In this document: positions 1-11,952 of the stretch, piece after piece
Layout: each line of letters begins with the position of its first letter
Position numbering within the stretch: the first letter of the stretch is position 1
From: Flammula alnicola
Lineage: Eukaryota; Basidiomycota; Agaricomycetes; Agaricales; Strophariaceae
DNA length: 64,000 bases
Direction: 5' to 3'
NCBI GenBank assembly: GCA_015499995.1
Contig: JADNRV010000102.1
Span: forward strand, 1 to 64,000
The notes under the pieces: model-generated
The model's input: the letters and a program-made list of their open reading frames with translations, nothing else
Told to the model about the DNA's origin: nothing
Database searches by the model: none
Program-made: the position numbers and the translations under genes

Positions 1-639
1 CAGAAGCGCTGGAACCGGATACCAACGAGTTATGTCAAGTTTAAACAATTGCCCCCTAAAATGAAGCTGTTTTCATATCACTGGGCCCTTGCCGTGCCTA
101 GTACCAACACACTCACCAGGGGAAAAAACATTACGACCACCTTGTTCGACACCGTGGTTTTAAATCGGTGGCAGTGGGCGATGCTTATTCATATGCGTAG
201 TGAATTAACAATCGTATGATATAACGTTAGTTAGTTACTGTACATACTATCTCAGTCGCCGTTTCATGAGGACTCTACGACAGTTCTCCCTGCCGATAAA
301 CCGACCCCCACAGTGCGGGCTAAAATTCATATTGAATTGACCTATATAATAACAAGTTACCATCACCAAACCTCGCCCCAAGCCATGGTTCTGTCGACGG
401 CTCTTATTCCAAGAGTGCGCAGTTACTGAATGTTGAGAATGACGGCAGTGACTGCCGTTCCGTGCAAGGCTTTTGCAGGGGTGTCCGGCTCTTGCCGAGT
501 TATCTCGGCAAACGGGCGTCTATTTACATAACTCGTTGATACGAGAGAAGTACCAGCGCACTTACCTAATCGTCCTGTTCACGTCAGGCTGCCTAGGGTT
601 AGCCTACTCAATTTGTTGTTGCGTTGTCAGTATCCTTCG
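1..639. other. No recognisable gene
   Basis: AT-mixed sequence with no reading frame that resembles a protein family. The homology to the repeat-rich gene at 38.9-40.2 kb begins only near position 640. Confidence 0.5.
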
Positions 640-1460
640 TGTTTCTTTTTTTGTCGTCGCGTCGACGTCTCTCAAATCTAGCCGTGCACACTGGGCATTC
701 TCTATCCCTTGGTCACCCCTTGCGTTTTCGCCCTCACCTCAACGCCTCATCCATTGGAGAGCGACGATCCCATCTGCCCGGCCATGTGGCGAACCCTCGT
801 CCAGGGCCTGCGAGCTCGCCTTCGTCCGACTCATTACCGTCCGTCCACGGAAGTGTGAGCCTTGGGGAGTCATCACGAGACATAAGACGCGCGAACACCA
901 TCTCCAGGCCCAATGCCCAGCAGGGCCATCCTGTCAATCGTCCTTGGTACATCCCGGAAGTGACGTGCTCACTCCGTGGCCTAGCGCCCATCCGAGTCAC
1001 GCACCCACGTCAACAATCCTCCTCCTCCTCCTTCTTGCATATGGATAACCTGGGACACGCTGACGGACCCATTTTAACTCCAAGCATCCCCTGCATCCCA
1101 GTCGGACGTCTATGTACTATTAGATAGCCATCAATACTCCTTGCATCCGAATCAAGGGACACGACGTACCCACTTACTTCCAGCCCCAGCGTTCGTCCGG
1201 ATTCGTCGCCAAGTCAGGCTTCTACCATCAGTCAAATTCCTGCTTGCATTCGAGCCAATGACACAACGCACCTACGCCTTCCGTCGTCCATTCGAGACGC
1301 GCATGCGTTACCAGCCAGCAGTCGCATTCCTCCTTGCATTCCAATCAACGGCACGACACGACACACTTACGCTGTCCACAGCGCATCGCCGCCGGAGTCA
1401 GGCCGCGTCTGCTGCCAGTCACTCGCATTCCTCGTTGCATCACCCCGGCTCATGACGAGA
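640..1460 (+). pseudogene. Decayed copy of the 34-aa-repeat gene at 38.9-40.2 kb
   Basis: The stretch around 846-950 matches the antisense strand of the 38,933-40,222 gene: VHGS...GESxRD is followed by a nearly identical CACCATCTCCAG block. Further on, the units TGCATCCGAATCAAGG, TGCATTCGAGCCAATG and TGCATTCCAATCAACG recur about every 90-104 bp from 1,137 to 1,345, as in the C-terminal repeats of the intact gene. No single frame stays open. The homology jumps between frames, and stops interrupt it. It therefore reads as an old, frameshifted duplicate on the opposite strand to the parent. No function is expected. Boundaries are approximate because the ends have drifted. Confidence 0.6.
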
Positions 1461-2842
1461 GTGATGACGATGGCTGGTGCCCATGAGAGTGGTCATCGAT
1501 TGCGAATACAGTACTCGTATGCAGGCATGGGGCCACCAATGTCTCGCAAAAATGAGTAAAAGGCACGGCGCGTTTCGATGATTTACTTACTATGTAATTG
1601 TAAAGGACGTGTAATGTGTAAGTCAAATAATCCTCAGAGGAGTGTTGGATTTGAGTTATCACGACAAAAGTTGGAAAGTGGAAAGCACAGAAAAGTCTAC
1701 ATAGAAGAGTTGAAAAGTAAATTTCCGCCTCCTGTTCCCTTCCTCCAACAGTCCGAATTGTCCGGGCCGGAACGCGTAACGGATCTCTCGGCTGATAAGA
1801 TTAGATACGGGCAGGGTTGCAAAGTGACGCACGCCTTTGAATCTCTTCCTCACTGACCAATTGCCTCAGCCCACGGCAACCCGACGAACAAACTTGACTG
1901 AAACTGATTGATTGTTGACGAGTTCAACCTGAAAGAAAGGAAACAAGTTGAACATCTTGCAATCGCTCTCAGTACCCTTGCACAAACATACAGTAGGTAT
2001 GTAGTCTTATTATCCAAAAAAGCGGAGTGTTCAACTAATTTCCTTCGCCTATTTCCGAGTCTCTAACTACGCCTCAAGTCCACAAGTACTTCTGAGTGCG
2101 TAAAGCTTATAAGCGTTCCAGCGCACACGATACAATTTCCAGAGTCAGAATCTCACGAGTCACCAACAAAACTTGGAATTCGTCCGCGGAATCCCGCTCG
2201 TTTTCCCAGTCCGTTTCCTTCTATTTCAAAAAAATTGGCGCTGTCTTCCCCCACACCCCCGCTTACCTAGTGCGCCGCGTACCATGTCAAATATGCATGT
2301 CATCACGTCAGCTGCAGTAATCGTTCATTAGTTAGCCTTTGCTTTTTCATTTCATATCACATATCACATCACTCGCAGAGCAGCTGCTGCCCGCCCGCTC
2401 GCCAGCCAGCCAGAGCAACTTTGTGAGCACGGCTCGGAGCAGGTGGCTTTCTTTGATACCGGATACTTATCGATTATCACTTAACACCGCGGAGAAACAC
2501 TCGAGAGCGCTGGCTAGCTTTGAAAACTCGAACCAGGGTCCACAGAGGGCGACAGGGCGACGCGACTAATGGTGACTGACTGTACACTCTACTGAATCTA
2601 CTCTACTCTACTCGAGTATTATTGTACGGTCATGCTTGATGTCGATGTTCGATATCGGCAGATGTTGGCTTGAATAATTCTTTCTTTCTGACATGCATGC
2701 GTCTCTGAAATTCGAACTTGAGTTCAGGATGGCGAACTTGGGATTCCGTGCCAGGCGAGGGTTGCGCAAAGACGCAGAGGGTCGATTCACTGGAACTCGT
2801 TCGTTTCAACTTGAGCTCCAATCCAACGGACATTGATATTGG
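1461..2842. other. Gene-poor stretch
   Basis: Short ORFs on both strands (longest about 95 codons) show no family resemblance or splice-linked continuation. Nothing is supported here. Confidence 0.45.
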
Positions 2843-4215
2843 ATGATAGTCTATCATTTCCGTTTCTTTCTCACTGAATTGCCAGCGGCGGGTACATTGT
2901 ACAATATTACATGACATTTACATACATACATATATATATAGATAATGGCTGCGTTGACGGAAGTTGTTGGTTTATGTGAAGAGCTCTGGAATAGCTGAAG
3001 ATCCAATGTGTATGAGTGGCGGGCGAATGGTAAAAAGGTACACGACAAGTCCGAGTTAGGGTCAGGAGTGAACATTCGAATTCGAACATCCTCTATGCGA
3101 CAGCCAAAGGCTGCGGCCCCGACACGCTGCGCAGCGTCCTCCAGCTATCGTTCATCTGCAACGCCTGGCGTCTGCGCTCGGGCGCGCGGCCGGCGGGTCG
3201 GTTCCTGCGGGGTGTCACGCGGGCCTGTGCCGGAGTAGTAGTGGTGGTGGTGGTTATGGGTGATGCGGGAGAGGTAGGCGCAGCAGTGGTCGTCTCTTCA
3301 TGCACGTCGTCATCTTCGTGCTCGTGCTCGAGTTGTTCAGGCTGCTCGACCTCGAGCTCAGGCGTAGGCGTAGGCTGCAGAATGGGCATAGGAGCAATAT
3401 GCATATGGTTATAATGCCCATGCGAGGAGCGCCGCGCCGCCTCGCGCTGCTGCTGGTGCTCCGCGAACTCGACGCTCTTGCGCATGCGGCGGTTCATCAC
3501 GACCTCGGGGCACGTCGCGCGCATCTTCTCCTTGAGGCTCTCCGCCGCGTAGGGGCGGAGGGACAGCAGGTAGCCGGCGGTGTATATCCGCGGGTGCCCT
3601 GTGCTTGGGGGTTCGATGGCTGCAGTAGCAGAAGTAATAAGGTAAGTCACTGAGGAGAGACAGTTATAGGGAAGGGTGTACGTACCTGATGCAGGTGCGG
3701 TGCGGAAGCGGCGGCTGGAGGGGGAGGAGGGGCGCGACGAGGACGCGCTCGAAGTGGGCACGGATGATGCGGCGCGTTTGTGCAGGGGCACGTAACGCGG
3801 CGAAGATGACGTCGTCGACGGCGAGGAGAACAACGTGGATGGCGAGGATGAGGATGAGGAGGAGGAGGAGGATGCAGCCCAGGGAGACTGAGGACGACGG
3901 ATGGCGATGGGAGAAGACATTTCTCAAGGTTCTCTTAGGAGTGGTAGACGAGTGGCGGTAGAGTGGCTAGTAGCAGACGCGTGTACCGAAAGAGGATGGG
4001 GGGATGAGATCCAGAAAAGATTCTGGGTTAAATAGAGACATAGCGCGATATAGAGCTGGGGCTGGGGAGAGGGTGCTGGAAAGGCGTGGAAGGACGATTG
4101 CGGTGGGTTGCCTAATCCGTCGTCATCAACCCGGCTTCCATAAGCAAAATGCAAACATCCAGAACATCCCCAGTCCGCTACTCCCCAATGATTCGATTGC
4201 TCATCCCAGGCTGTA
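2843..4215 (-). repeat. Inverted segmental duplication, copy 1
   Basis: This block is the reverse complement of 33,942-35,300 with modest divergence. It covers the whole eIF4E-binding-like gene, its 3' flank with an ACATTGTACAATATTACAT-type stretch, and about 300 bp upstream containing the AACATCCCCAGTCCGCTACT block. The two copies lie 30 kb apart in opposite orientation. Confidence 0.85.
3093..3920 (-). CDS. Serine-rich protein with a canonical eIF4E-binding motif (copy 1)
   Basis: Two exons, complement 3686-3920 and 3093-3619, joined across a 66-bp GT..AG intron, give 253 aa. The N-terminus is almost pure Ser/Pro/Thr. Residues about 91-101 read YTAGYLLSLRP, which fits the eIF4E-binding consensus Y-x4-L-hydrophobic and resembles the Caf20/4E-T type of site, including the following Leu-basic-Pro. 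A conserved basic helix follows (SLKEKM, CPEVVMNRRMRKS, then EHQQQREAARR). The C-terminal half is acidic, then Thr-rich, then basic (RNRPAGRAPERRR). I infer a translational regulator that binds the cap-binding protein; no enzymatic domain is visible. The intron is a multiple of three with no stop, so unspliced mRNA would still be translatable. A second copy lies at 34,240. An alternative is an unrelated disordered protein with a chance motif. Confidence 0.65.
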   Translation of the reverse strand: MSSPIAIRRPQSPWAASSSSSSSSSSPSTLFSSPSTTSSSPRYVPLHKRAASSVPTSSASSSRPSSPSSRRFRTAPASGTYTLPYNCLSSVTYLITSATAAIEPPSTGHPRIYTAGYLLSLRPYAAESLKEKMRATCPEVVMNRRMRKSVEFAEHQQQREAARRSSHGHYNHMHIAPMPILQPTPTPELEVEQPEQLEHEHEDDDVHEETTTAAPTSPASPITTTTTTTPAQARVTPRRNRPAGRAPERRRQALQMNDSWRTLRSVSGPQPLAVA

Positions 4216-4410
4216 ACCCCTGCTCTGCCGTGTTTTCTCGGACCTAGAATACTTCGACAAAAATAACGCATCTATTCTGTCTAGCTAGTCTAGTACGTGG
4301 CCCGACACGTTTCGGCCCTCGACCATTCTCGAGCCTTCCGTGCGCGAAGATGTCATCGTCATCCCATCCCCGAAGTTGTCAGCACACACGGATGAGGGAG
4401 AAACTACGGG

Positions 4411-5790
4411 ATGAGTCAAGCGCAGCTGAGAGCGCGCCTAGATGACAGCGCAGTCCTAGACCCCTCCGGAACACCCAGTTGCCGATCCGGTTCCCTCGTC
4501 ACCTTGGGGAAACAACACCCGCAAATAGGGCGCCGCTAATCACTCAGCCGTGCTGACCCATCCGTGCCACACGCGCGACACGCACACACCTTACTCCCAG
4601 CTCGCCGACTGACGCACATGAACTGCGCGTTTCCGTTGGGGTGTCGTGTCAGCACCCATGCTTTGCGCTATTCAGTTCTTCCGCCTTTCTTGCGTCATCT
4701 ATTCGCCTTGTCCCCCCATCCCTCCATAGCTAGTGTAGTGTGACGTGTTTGCAGATTCATTACGCACGCACGCACGCACGCACGCTCGGGTCCGACCTCA
4801 CCGCCACCGACCAGCACCAACCCATCTCCTACCCCATGTAATGCGCTCTCCATACACCCTCGTTTCGCGATGCATCGAGCGTTGACGTCGAGCACCGGGA
4901 ACTCAACCTACCGCCACCACATCACAGAGCTCGCGCGAACCTCTCTAGTCGGAGTCGAAAACCCGAGTTGCGAGGCCAGGTAACTTATACTACTTAAGTA
5001 CCCCCCTTGGAAGGCAGGTACGGCAGAAATTCTATGGGCCGCGGATATCCATGACTTGTCTCCTAGGCTGTATCGTAAGCTGCCTTGTTGCTGGGAGGTG
5101 GTATCGCTCCGAGGAGGTGGCACTGAGGGTGCTCGACGCCGCCTGCCTCCCGACGTGCATCCACAATATCATCGTCCCTGCTCACACGTCCCGTTCTACC
5201 TTGTCCCGTGCTCTTCGTCCGTCCTCTCCGCAGTGCTCTTGTGAGTGATATGGATGTTTTGTCTATGATATCTCCTCGGCGCGGTCCTTGTTCCAGCTGC
5301 AGTCAATGTGCTCTTCCCTCCCTGCTCCCCGCTCTGCGATGTATTGGTATCAGCTGATGCTCTTCATTCGTTCCTCGAGATCGTGTGAGCGCCCAGTGCA
5401 CGCTTGCACTACCTACTCTGTGTCTGCCCTCAGTAATGCAATTCAATCCATCCGTTCCGATCCCATGCGGTATTAGAAGTACGGAATGCGATGAATACAC
5501 TCTCTCCAACGAGCTGAGTAGTCATCTCGAATGAGCAGCAAACGAAATTACATATGAATAAAAGGTTCGTCGACTCGGAGGTATTGCCGAGTAAAGTAAA
5601 GTAAAGTAAGCAACCCATACATACATATCTCTTCGAAAAAAATATTCGGAGCACCGTGAACTTGATTCTCGAAACCTCCTGATCAGCACCAGCTTGGGTC
5701 AAATTGCAAAACGCGAGCGACCGCTTCCTCCAACAGAATCGATTCCATCCCGGCCGTGGTAGGTTCTCCTTCTCCTTCTCCTTCTCCTTC
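4411..5790 (+). repeat. Dispersed repeat R1, copy a
   Basis: Starts at ATGAGTCAAGCGCAGCTGAG and is shared with 9,864-11,060 and 22,444-23,465, all in the same orientation. Shared landmarks are TTTCCGTTGGGGTGTCGTG, a (GCAC)n run, CTTAAGTACCCCCCTTGGA and GGAGCACCGTGAACTTGAT. Copy a ends in CTCCTT repeats. No conserved ORF, LTR or clear terminal inverted repeat was found, so it may be a degenerate non-autonomous retroelement or a repeated intergenic unit. Confidence 0.75.
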
Positions 5791-7495
5791 GACGTCGACG
5801 TCGATCCCCACCTCGCCTCGACTCCACATGTCCTCCATCGAGAATTCGAATTCTCCTCTTCCTCTTCGAACTCTCCCGCTTCATCGTCCATTTTCGTTTC
5901 ATTTTCGTTCCAAGTTCAAGTTCAAGTTCAAGTTCAAATTTTACTAGTGCGCGCCCGAGTCCGCTTAGCGCTCTCACTGGCATGTACCCCGTGTCATGCC
6001 GTACACGTACCAAGCCATGCCGTGATCATTTAGCCTTTGCATTTTGTTCTGCATCGCCCATCCCCATCTCCCATCTCACTTCTCCCATCTAGGAGAGCTA
6101 TTATGCATGACGAATTATATACAGCCAGAGCATGTAGCCTGAGCTATACGGTTAGTATACGTACGGGAGAGCGCCCTGGCCCGGGAGCAGGTTCTTTGAT
6201 ATATAAAGACTGGGACTGGGCTACCGCCGCGGAGGACCCACAATTTGTACATAGCCCCATCCTGATAACTTGTAGAATGATGTTCGTCGATATCCGAGTC
6301 TAATTGGAGATTTGGTCGGATTGGGTGCGTGAGAGGGTAATAGTGCGCTCATTGAGTACTAGGTACTTGCAGGCTGTATTGCGTTGAGGTCAGACGCAGA
6401 GTGCGTGCGCATACGATTCTGAAGCATGGCTACTTACAGAAGTGCCGACGCCAACTGCTGCACCTGTCGTCTATTCAGTCAACTCGAATCTCCTAGGCTT
6501 TCTACTTTTTCCGCGGTGATAATGTACTTCACAAGCACCCAAGACCCAACGCCAAAGCATTCTCTAGTATCTACTATAGCTGCATGCTCTGGCTAGTTCT
6601 GCGATATTATACTATGCGTCGATTCAGTATGCGAGATGGGACTGAGATGCAGAGGCTAAATATGATCACAGCGACTGACATTGTATACTAGGCGAGCCTG
6701 GAGGATTATGGTTAGTTAACGTTTAGTTATGATTATGACTGTGACTGCAGGAAGGGGTTGGTTTCGAAACGAGATGGACGAGGAGCGCGCTGAGGGAAGA
6801 AGCTGCCGCAAGGCTAGCTCTCGATGGAGGACATACTCAGTTGAGGTAGCTAGAGGTATGTGGAGAGGCACTACTATAACATTAGCAAGTAGCGTTCAAC
6901 GGAGATGGGGCATGCATAAACGCGCTCAAATGGGTTACTTAATGCTAGAGGAGAATTCGAATCAACACACGGCTCGTCTGGGCGTTTTTATAACGGTTTA
7001 AGATGTTCCAACGAGAGTTCAATGCAAGTATATCACATCAATAAGTATCCTGATAGTGAATTTTCGGCTTTTGAAGACTGGCGTCTCTTTGACGAGACAA
7101 AGGGCGAGTGAAGGCGATGTTAATTCGAGTTATGCTGCCCCCCTTCTTCCAGTGCTCGAGTTTGTGGGCTTATAAGTAGCATTGTACTCAACTAAGTCTG
7201 ATCATGGTATTTTCGTTCTCTCGAATCCCAAATATTCACTCTGCGTCTTTCTTGGTGACGATACAATTATCACTCCAGTAGAATAGAATAAGCATCAGTC
7301 ACCAGTGTCGAATTTGATAGTGTAGAGTTCAAAGAAACCTGCTCAAAGCCACACACTCTCTTCCTGCTCTGTCCGGATAGCTGACAGCTGCTCTGCGATA
7401 CGCGAGGTGGCATATGTGAAAATCTAAATGATAACTGCAGACAATGAGACATGGATGGTGGCAGGCGCAGCGAGGCCATTGTGAAAGAGGGGCGT
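5791..7495. other. Gene-poor stretch
   Basis: Contains a short (CAAGTT)n microsatellite near 5,915 and a TATATAAAG near 6,200, but no ORF that can be tied to a family or extended through plausible introns. Confidence 0.45.
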
Positions 7496-9775
7496 CGCTA
7501 ATATTATTTTTAAATCATTTATCCTTATTTTTCTGACACGGGAATAGTAAGTCAGGTCCTTATTGTCGTTAGCTGGCAGTTCTGTGCTTCGGCACTCCTG
7601 CAACCTATTTCTTTCTCCCGTACGGCGCAACCCTCGCCTTCTCCAATAAATATCTGATCCATGTCTTGGCGCATTCTTCACCAAATTTCGCGTTTATTTT
7701 CTCCACAATCCATTATTCAATATCGAATTCCGCAGTCTGCAGTCATGGGTGGGTAGGGACGGCAACCCCCTCTAGACTGTATGTTGGGGGCAATGAGACC
7801 CGGATTACGATGAAGCACGAAATAGGATACTATCCCTGCAGCTAAGTTGATCAATATGCTGAGGATGACGGAATACGGATGCCTAAGTAAATTTGTTGTC
7901 GAATATACCCTCTCTAGACTTTTCTGGTATCTAACAGCAAATAGTCTATCACCCGAATCTCCCCATCAAAACTCATCGTACAGACCCTCCCCGTTGCTGG
8001 AGCAATCTCCATTCGATCTGGTTGGAACTTCCCTATTTTGAGCATGCATGAGGTTGGCGATGATGTCCTCAACTCTCTTGCTTCGGGTATAGGAAGCATG
8101 AAAAGCCGGACAACACCGCGCACAGAGCACGCAAGGATGAGGTTGTTACCGCAGAAATGCGGGTTGTAGCGCACCACGTCACCATCAACTGCTAATGTGT
8201 GGTCAAATGACCCTCGGGTGAGAACGACAGGCACAGACTTGGGAAGAGCTGGATTGTGAGGTGGAGGAGAGTCTTCCATCTTGTAAAGCGCGACATCGAA
8301 GGAGACGTGAGGGGTGTCGAAGAAACCGAGGGCGACAAGTAATCGGCGATAAGGAGAGTCGGAACTCCATGCAAGATCATGAAGCGGCAACCGGCTATAG
8401 GAGGTTTTCACAAAAGGCAACAGAAATTCCAATATAGGAAGTTTTTCTTCTGCGGTTGCATCGTCCACGTCATCGACGGCAGGGGGCTGAAGGGGCGGTA
8501 TTTCCCAAATTGACAGGGATTTATCGCGACACACGATGGCATATTTATCGTGTATTTGAACCTGATTCATTGTTGAATTGTCAGGACAATAGAAATGAGC
8601 GATGAAAGAGAATTTTACATCAGTTGGTCTTCCCAAATAAGGTCGAAATCCGTATGTCAAATGATGCACGAAATCCCAGACTATGACAAGCGGAGGACGC
8701 GGTGGCAACGCTAACATCGAATAGATTATACGATCCCCACAAATAGAGAGGCACGTAACGTGCTCAGGAACTTTGATTGCCCCTATCTGTCTGAAGACAG
8801 GCGAAGGAGACAAGGGGAATATCTCATGGACTTTGATTTTGTAGGGATCAGCGGGCATTCTGTATCATAAGATGATAGATCTATAAGTAAAAATCGATAA
8901 ATAAAGGGGCAGAAATACACACTGATCCTCTGCATCAAATGTCGACACTATTCGGATACCCAGACCATCCTGGGTTGGCGCTGTCGCATAGACGAAGCGG
9001 TGGAATTCTAGCACCATGGTGGCAACCAGAACGGGTAATAGTGTATTACCTGGTTGGCCAAGGTCCCAAAGTTTAACATAAGACCCCACGCTGTAGGCAT
9101 CAGACGTAGTGAGGAGGAAACGGCCTCCTGGAACAAGCATGGTAGCTGCAAAGTCCTGGCCGTCTTCGCTTTCCGCCTGCTCGACACGCTCGGCGTTCGT
9201 CAGCGAGTTCACGAGGATGCGCTGCGCACGCGGTCGAAGTGGCACCCCATTTGACGTCTTTACCATGAAGGAGAATTTCCATGGGAATAGAGCCGCTTGT
9301 TCTAGTTGGCCATCGGTCATGGAATCCAGGTGATATGTGGGCTTGAAGAGGCCATGTTCTTCCATGACGCGATTGAGCGCGTCCAGCCAGACGATACGAC
9401 GATGGCTCGCAGAGTACAGTGTTTTGCATGTCTTGAGGTATTCAGAAACGGAATGGCATGAAGATCCAACTTGGACAGACCTTTCTGACGGTGATTATTT
9501 CTGGAGGTTGCAAGAAGCGCATGACATTGATGAAGATGTCCGAATTGAGAGGAGAGAAAAGTTCATGCTGAGTAGTTGCCAAGTAGCCTGTGTCGCGTTG
9601 AAGATTCATCACGTCTATTTCCGAGATTAAATTAACAGCACTTCGGCGTCCGAGGGTAACGTCTGGGTAATGCAAGGGTAATGAGACGAAAATTGAAATG
9701 ACCGCCGCGTGACGAAAAATTAATTACATTGAAAGGATCTAATCTTATCTAATCTTATCATGATCGCTAATGCAT
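7496..9775 (-). repeat. Direct segmental duplication, copy 1
   Basis: Shared with 14,262-16,620 in the same orientation. It includes the whole F-box/WD-like gene and about 400 bp downstream (TTGTTGTCGAATATACCCTC, CCCCCTCTAGACTGTATG, TCTTTCTCCCGTACGGCGCA). Copy 2 carries about 98 bp extra near 14,355-14,450. Confidence 0.85.
7914..9675 (-). CDS. F-box protein with WD/beta-propeller-like C-terminal part (copy 1)
   Basis: Three exons (complement 9481-9675, 8923-9431, 7914-8859; introns 49 and 63 bp) give 549 aa with all phases closing. An F-box lies near residues 45-65 (SDIFINVMRFLQPPEIITVRK), split by the first intron just before TCKTLYSASHRRIVWLDAL. The remainder has WD-type patches (SYVKLWDLGQPG, KSLSIWEIPPLQPP, GEIRVIDYLLLDTRKV at the end). 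F-box proteins generally recruit substrates to SCF ubiquitin ligases, and the C-terminal part would bind the substrate; the target is unknown. The start is uncertain, since an internal Met (MNLQRDTG) is also conserved in copy 2. Copy 2 lies about 7 kb away. A third relative starts at 63,399 and decayed relatives lie at 20.4-21.0 and 56.8-57.6 kb. Confidence 0.78.
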
Positions 9776-9863
9776 ACAACACCAGATGAGATAACTTGAG
9801 CGTTTCTGTTAGAAGTGAGACTCGGTGAGAGAGATGAAAAATATTTGAATACTGTAACGTACT

Positions 9864-11060
9864 CGCCGACCGACGCACATGAACTGCGCGTTTCCGTTGG
9901 GGTGTCGTGTCAGCACCCATGCTTTGCGCTATTCAGAACTGCCCCCTTTCTTGCGTCATCTTTTCGCCTTGTCCCCCCATCCCTCCATAGCCAGTGTGAC
10001 GTGTCTGCAGACTCAGCACGCACGCACGCTCGGGTCCGATCTCACCGCCACCGACCAGCACCAACCCATCTCCTACCCCATTACTAACTTTGCGCTCTCC
10101 ATACACCCTCGTTTCGCGATGCATCGAGCGTCGAGCACCGAGAACTCAACCTACCGCCACCACATCAAACAGCTCGCGCGAACCCGTGCATACTTCCCTA
10201 GTCGAGTCGAAAACCCGAGTCGCGAGTCCAGGTAACTTGTAGTTACTACTTAAGTACCCCCCTTGGAAGGCAGGTACGGCAGAAAACCCTCTGGGCCGCG
10301 GATTTCCATGACTTGTCTCCTGTATCGTAAGCTGCCGTTTATTTGATGGGAGGTAGTATCGCTCCGAGGACGTGAGGGTGCTCGACGCCGCCTCCCTCCC
10401 GACGTGCATCCACAATATCATGGTCCCTGCTCACACGTCCCGTTCTACCTGGTCCCATGCTCTTCGTCCGTCCTCTCCGCAGTGCTGTTGTGAGTGATAT
10501 GGATGTTTTGTCTATCTCCTCGGCGCGGTCCTTGTTCCAGTCAAACTGCGATGTATATGCATTGGTATCATCTGATGCTATTCATTCCTTCCCCGAGGGC
10601 GTGTGAGCGCCCAGTGCACGCTTGCACTGCACTACTCTGTGTCTGCCCTCAGTAATGCAATTCAATCCAATCCATCCATCACATACGGTATTACAAGTAA
10701 CGGAATGCGAACACTCCCAATGAGCTGAGTAGTCATCTCGAATGAGCACAAACGAAATTACATATGAATAAACTTGAAAGGTTCGTCGACTCGGAGGTAT
10801 TGCCAAGTAAAGTAAAGTAAGGAAGCAAGCAACCCATACATGCATACATCCATCTAGCACAAAAAATGTCTCTTTGAAACAAAAAATTCGGAGCACCGTG
10901 AACTTCAAAATGCAAACGAGAGCGCTTCCGCCAACAGGTCCCGGCCGTAGGTTCTTCTCCTTCTCCTTCTCCTTCTCCGCCAGCACAAAACAATCTCTTT
11001 GCAAAAAAAAAATGCGGAGCACCGTGAACTTGATACTCGAAACCTTCTGATTAGTGCTGG
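9864..11060 (+). repeat. Dispersed repeat R1, copy b
   Basis: Begins inside the unit at CTCGCCGACCGACGCACATG, so the first ~200 bp seen in copies a and c are missing. The tail is partly doubled: CGGAGCACCGTGAACTT occurs at about 10,890 and again at about 11,014, each preceded by a poly-A run. Confidence 0.75.
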
Positions 11061-11952
11061 ACTGGAGAGACTCTGAGAGGGCGGCGGTAGAGGCTTTCAA
11101 GCTCTGCGAGCATTTTATCTGAAAGAGAGTGTATTTGAGCCTGGACGAGGCTAGAGGGGTACAAGGCTATTGCAAAGATGGAATCAGCGGCTTCTGAAGC
11201 CTTTTGATGATACGAAAATGTTTCTTCAGTTTGAAAAGACAGCGAAGAGAACTTGAAAGGGGTATACCCTATACAGGATGACAGACTGAGCCTGGATATT
11301 CGTTTGAATAGCCCAAAAGTATTTTCGCCCAGAGTCTTTGAAAGCGCTAAAGCGCGGCCATCGGGTTGCGTACCGAAGGGTGCGGCTTCGGTTTTATTCC
11401 AACGAGAAACCTTAATCTCGAAGTGATTGCCAACAGGAGTAAAATCGCTATCTAAAGCCAATATGAGCGCTTATTTTAATTGTCAGCGATGAATTTAAAT
11501 ACCTGGTCAAAGCATGAGCCACATTCAAAGCAAGGGTCCCTGACCTTTTTCGTCGATCGCGTTGTTCCGAAACATCGGAGACATGGTCGTGCACGTAACC
11601 CGTAGTACTACCTCTCCTTATGCCGACGCCCAAAAGTCGCGACCTCTTCAGGTTTAACCTTGAATGGGTAAGGGTAACGCGATTCGACTGCATCAATGGC
11701 CATAGTGGCATAACCGTCTACGCGAACAACAAGCGGCGCAAGCTTCACCTGAAGATGCTCTAAGCGCTTATCGAGAGCTCCTTTGCGTAAACATATGTAA
11801 GCCGAATGTGTGTAAGCGTTCGAGGACAACGCGCCGTTGATGGTGTCCAAAGATGAAGAGATAATCGGCATCGACGTCACACGCGAAAGCAGGGTGATTT
11901 CGGGCGCGTGAATCTCAAGAATCGGCGGAGTTTGGGCTTGCTGGTTGGACAT
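11051..11952 (-). pseudogene. Perilipin-like lipid-droplet protein, probably decayed
   Basis: The first segment (from 11,952) carries SLDTINGAL and KLAPLVVRVDGYATMAIDAVESRYPYPFxxKPEE (broken here by x), matching the fungal perilipin pattern in which a DAVExRYPxP motif follows an LxPLVxxVD helix. The second segment, complement 11,500-11,630, reads IRRGSTTGYVHDHVS then LALNVAHALT. The third, complement 11,051-11,450, starts SDFTPVGNHFEIKVSRWN. Each looks like perilipin in the right order. They lie in different frames, and I could not join segment 1 to 2 or 2 to 3 with normal introns without a shift near 11,625 and near 11,450. If intact it would coat lipid droplets. Frameshifts or an unseen intron pattern are both possible. 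Confidence 0.45.

Noticed and set aside
4756..4790. GCAC repeats considered as a CRISPR-like or satellite array
   Set aside because: Simple tetranucleotide microsatellite inside repeat R1; no spacers.
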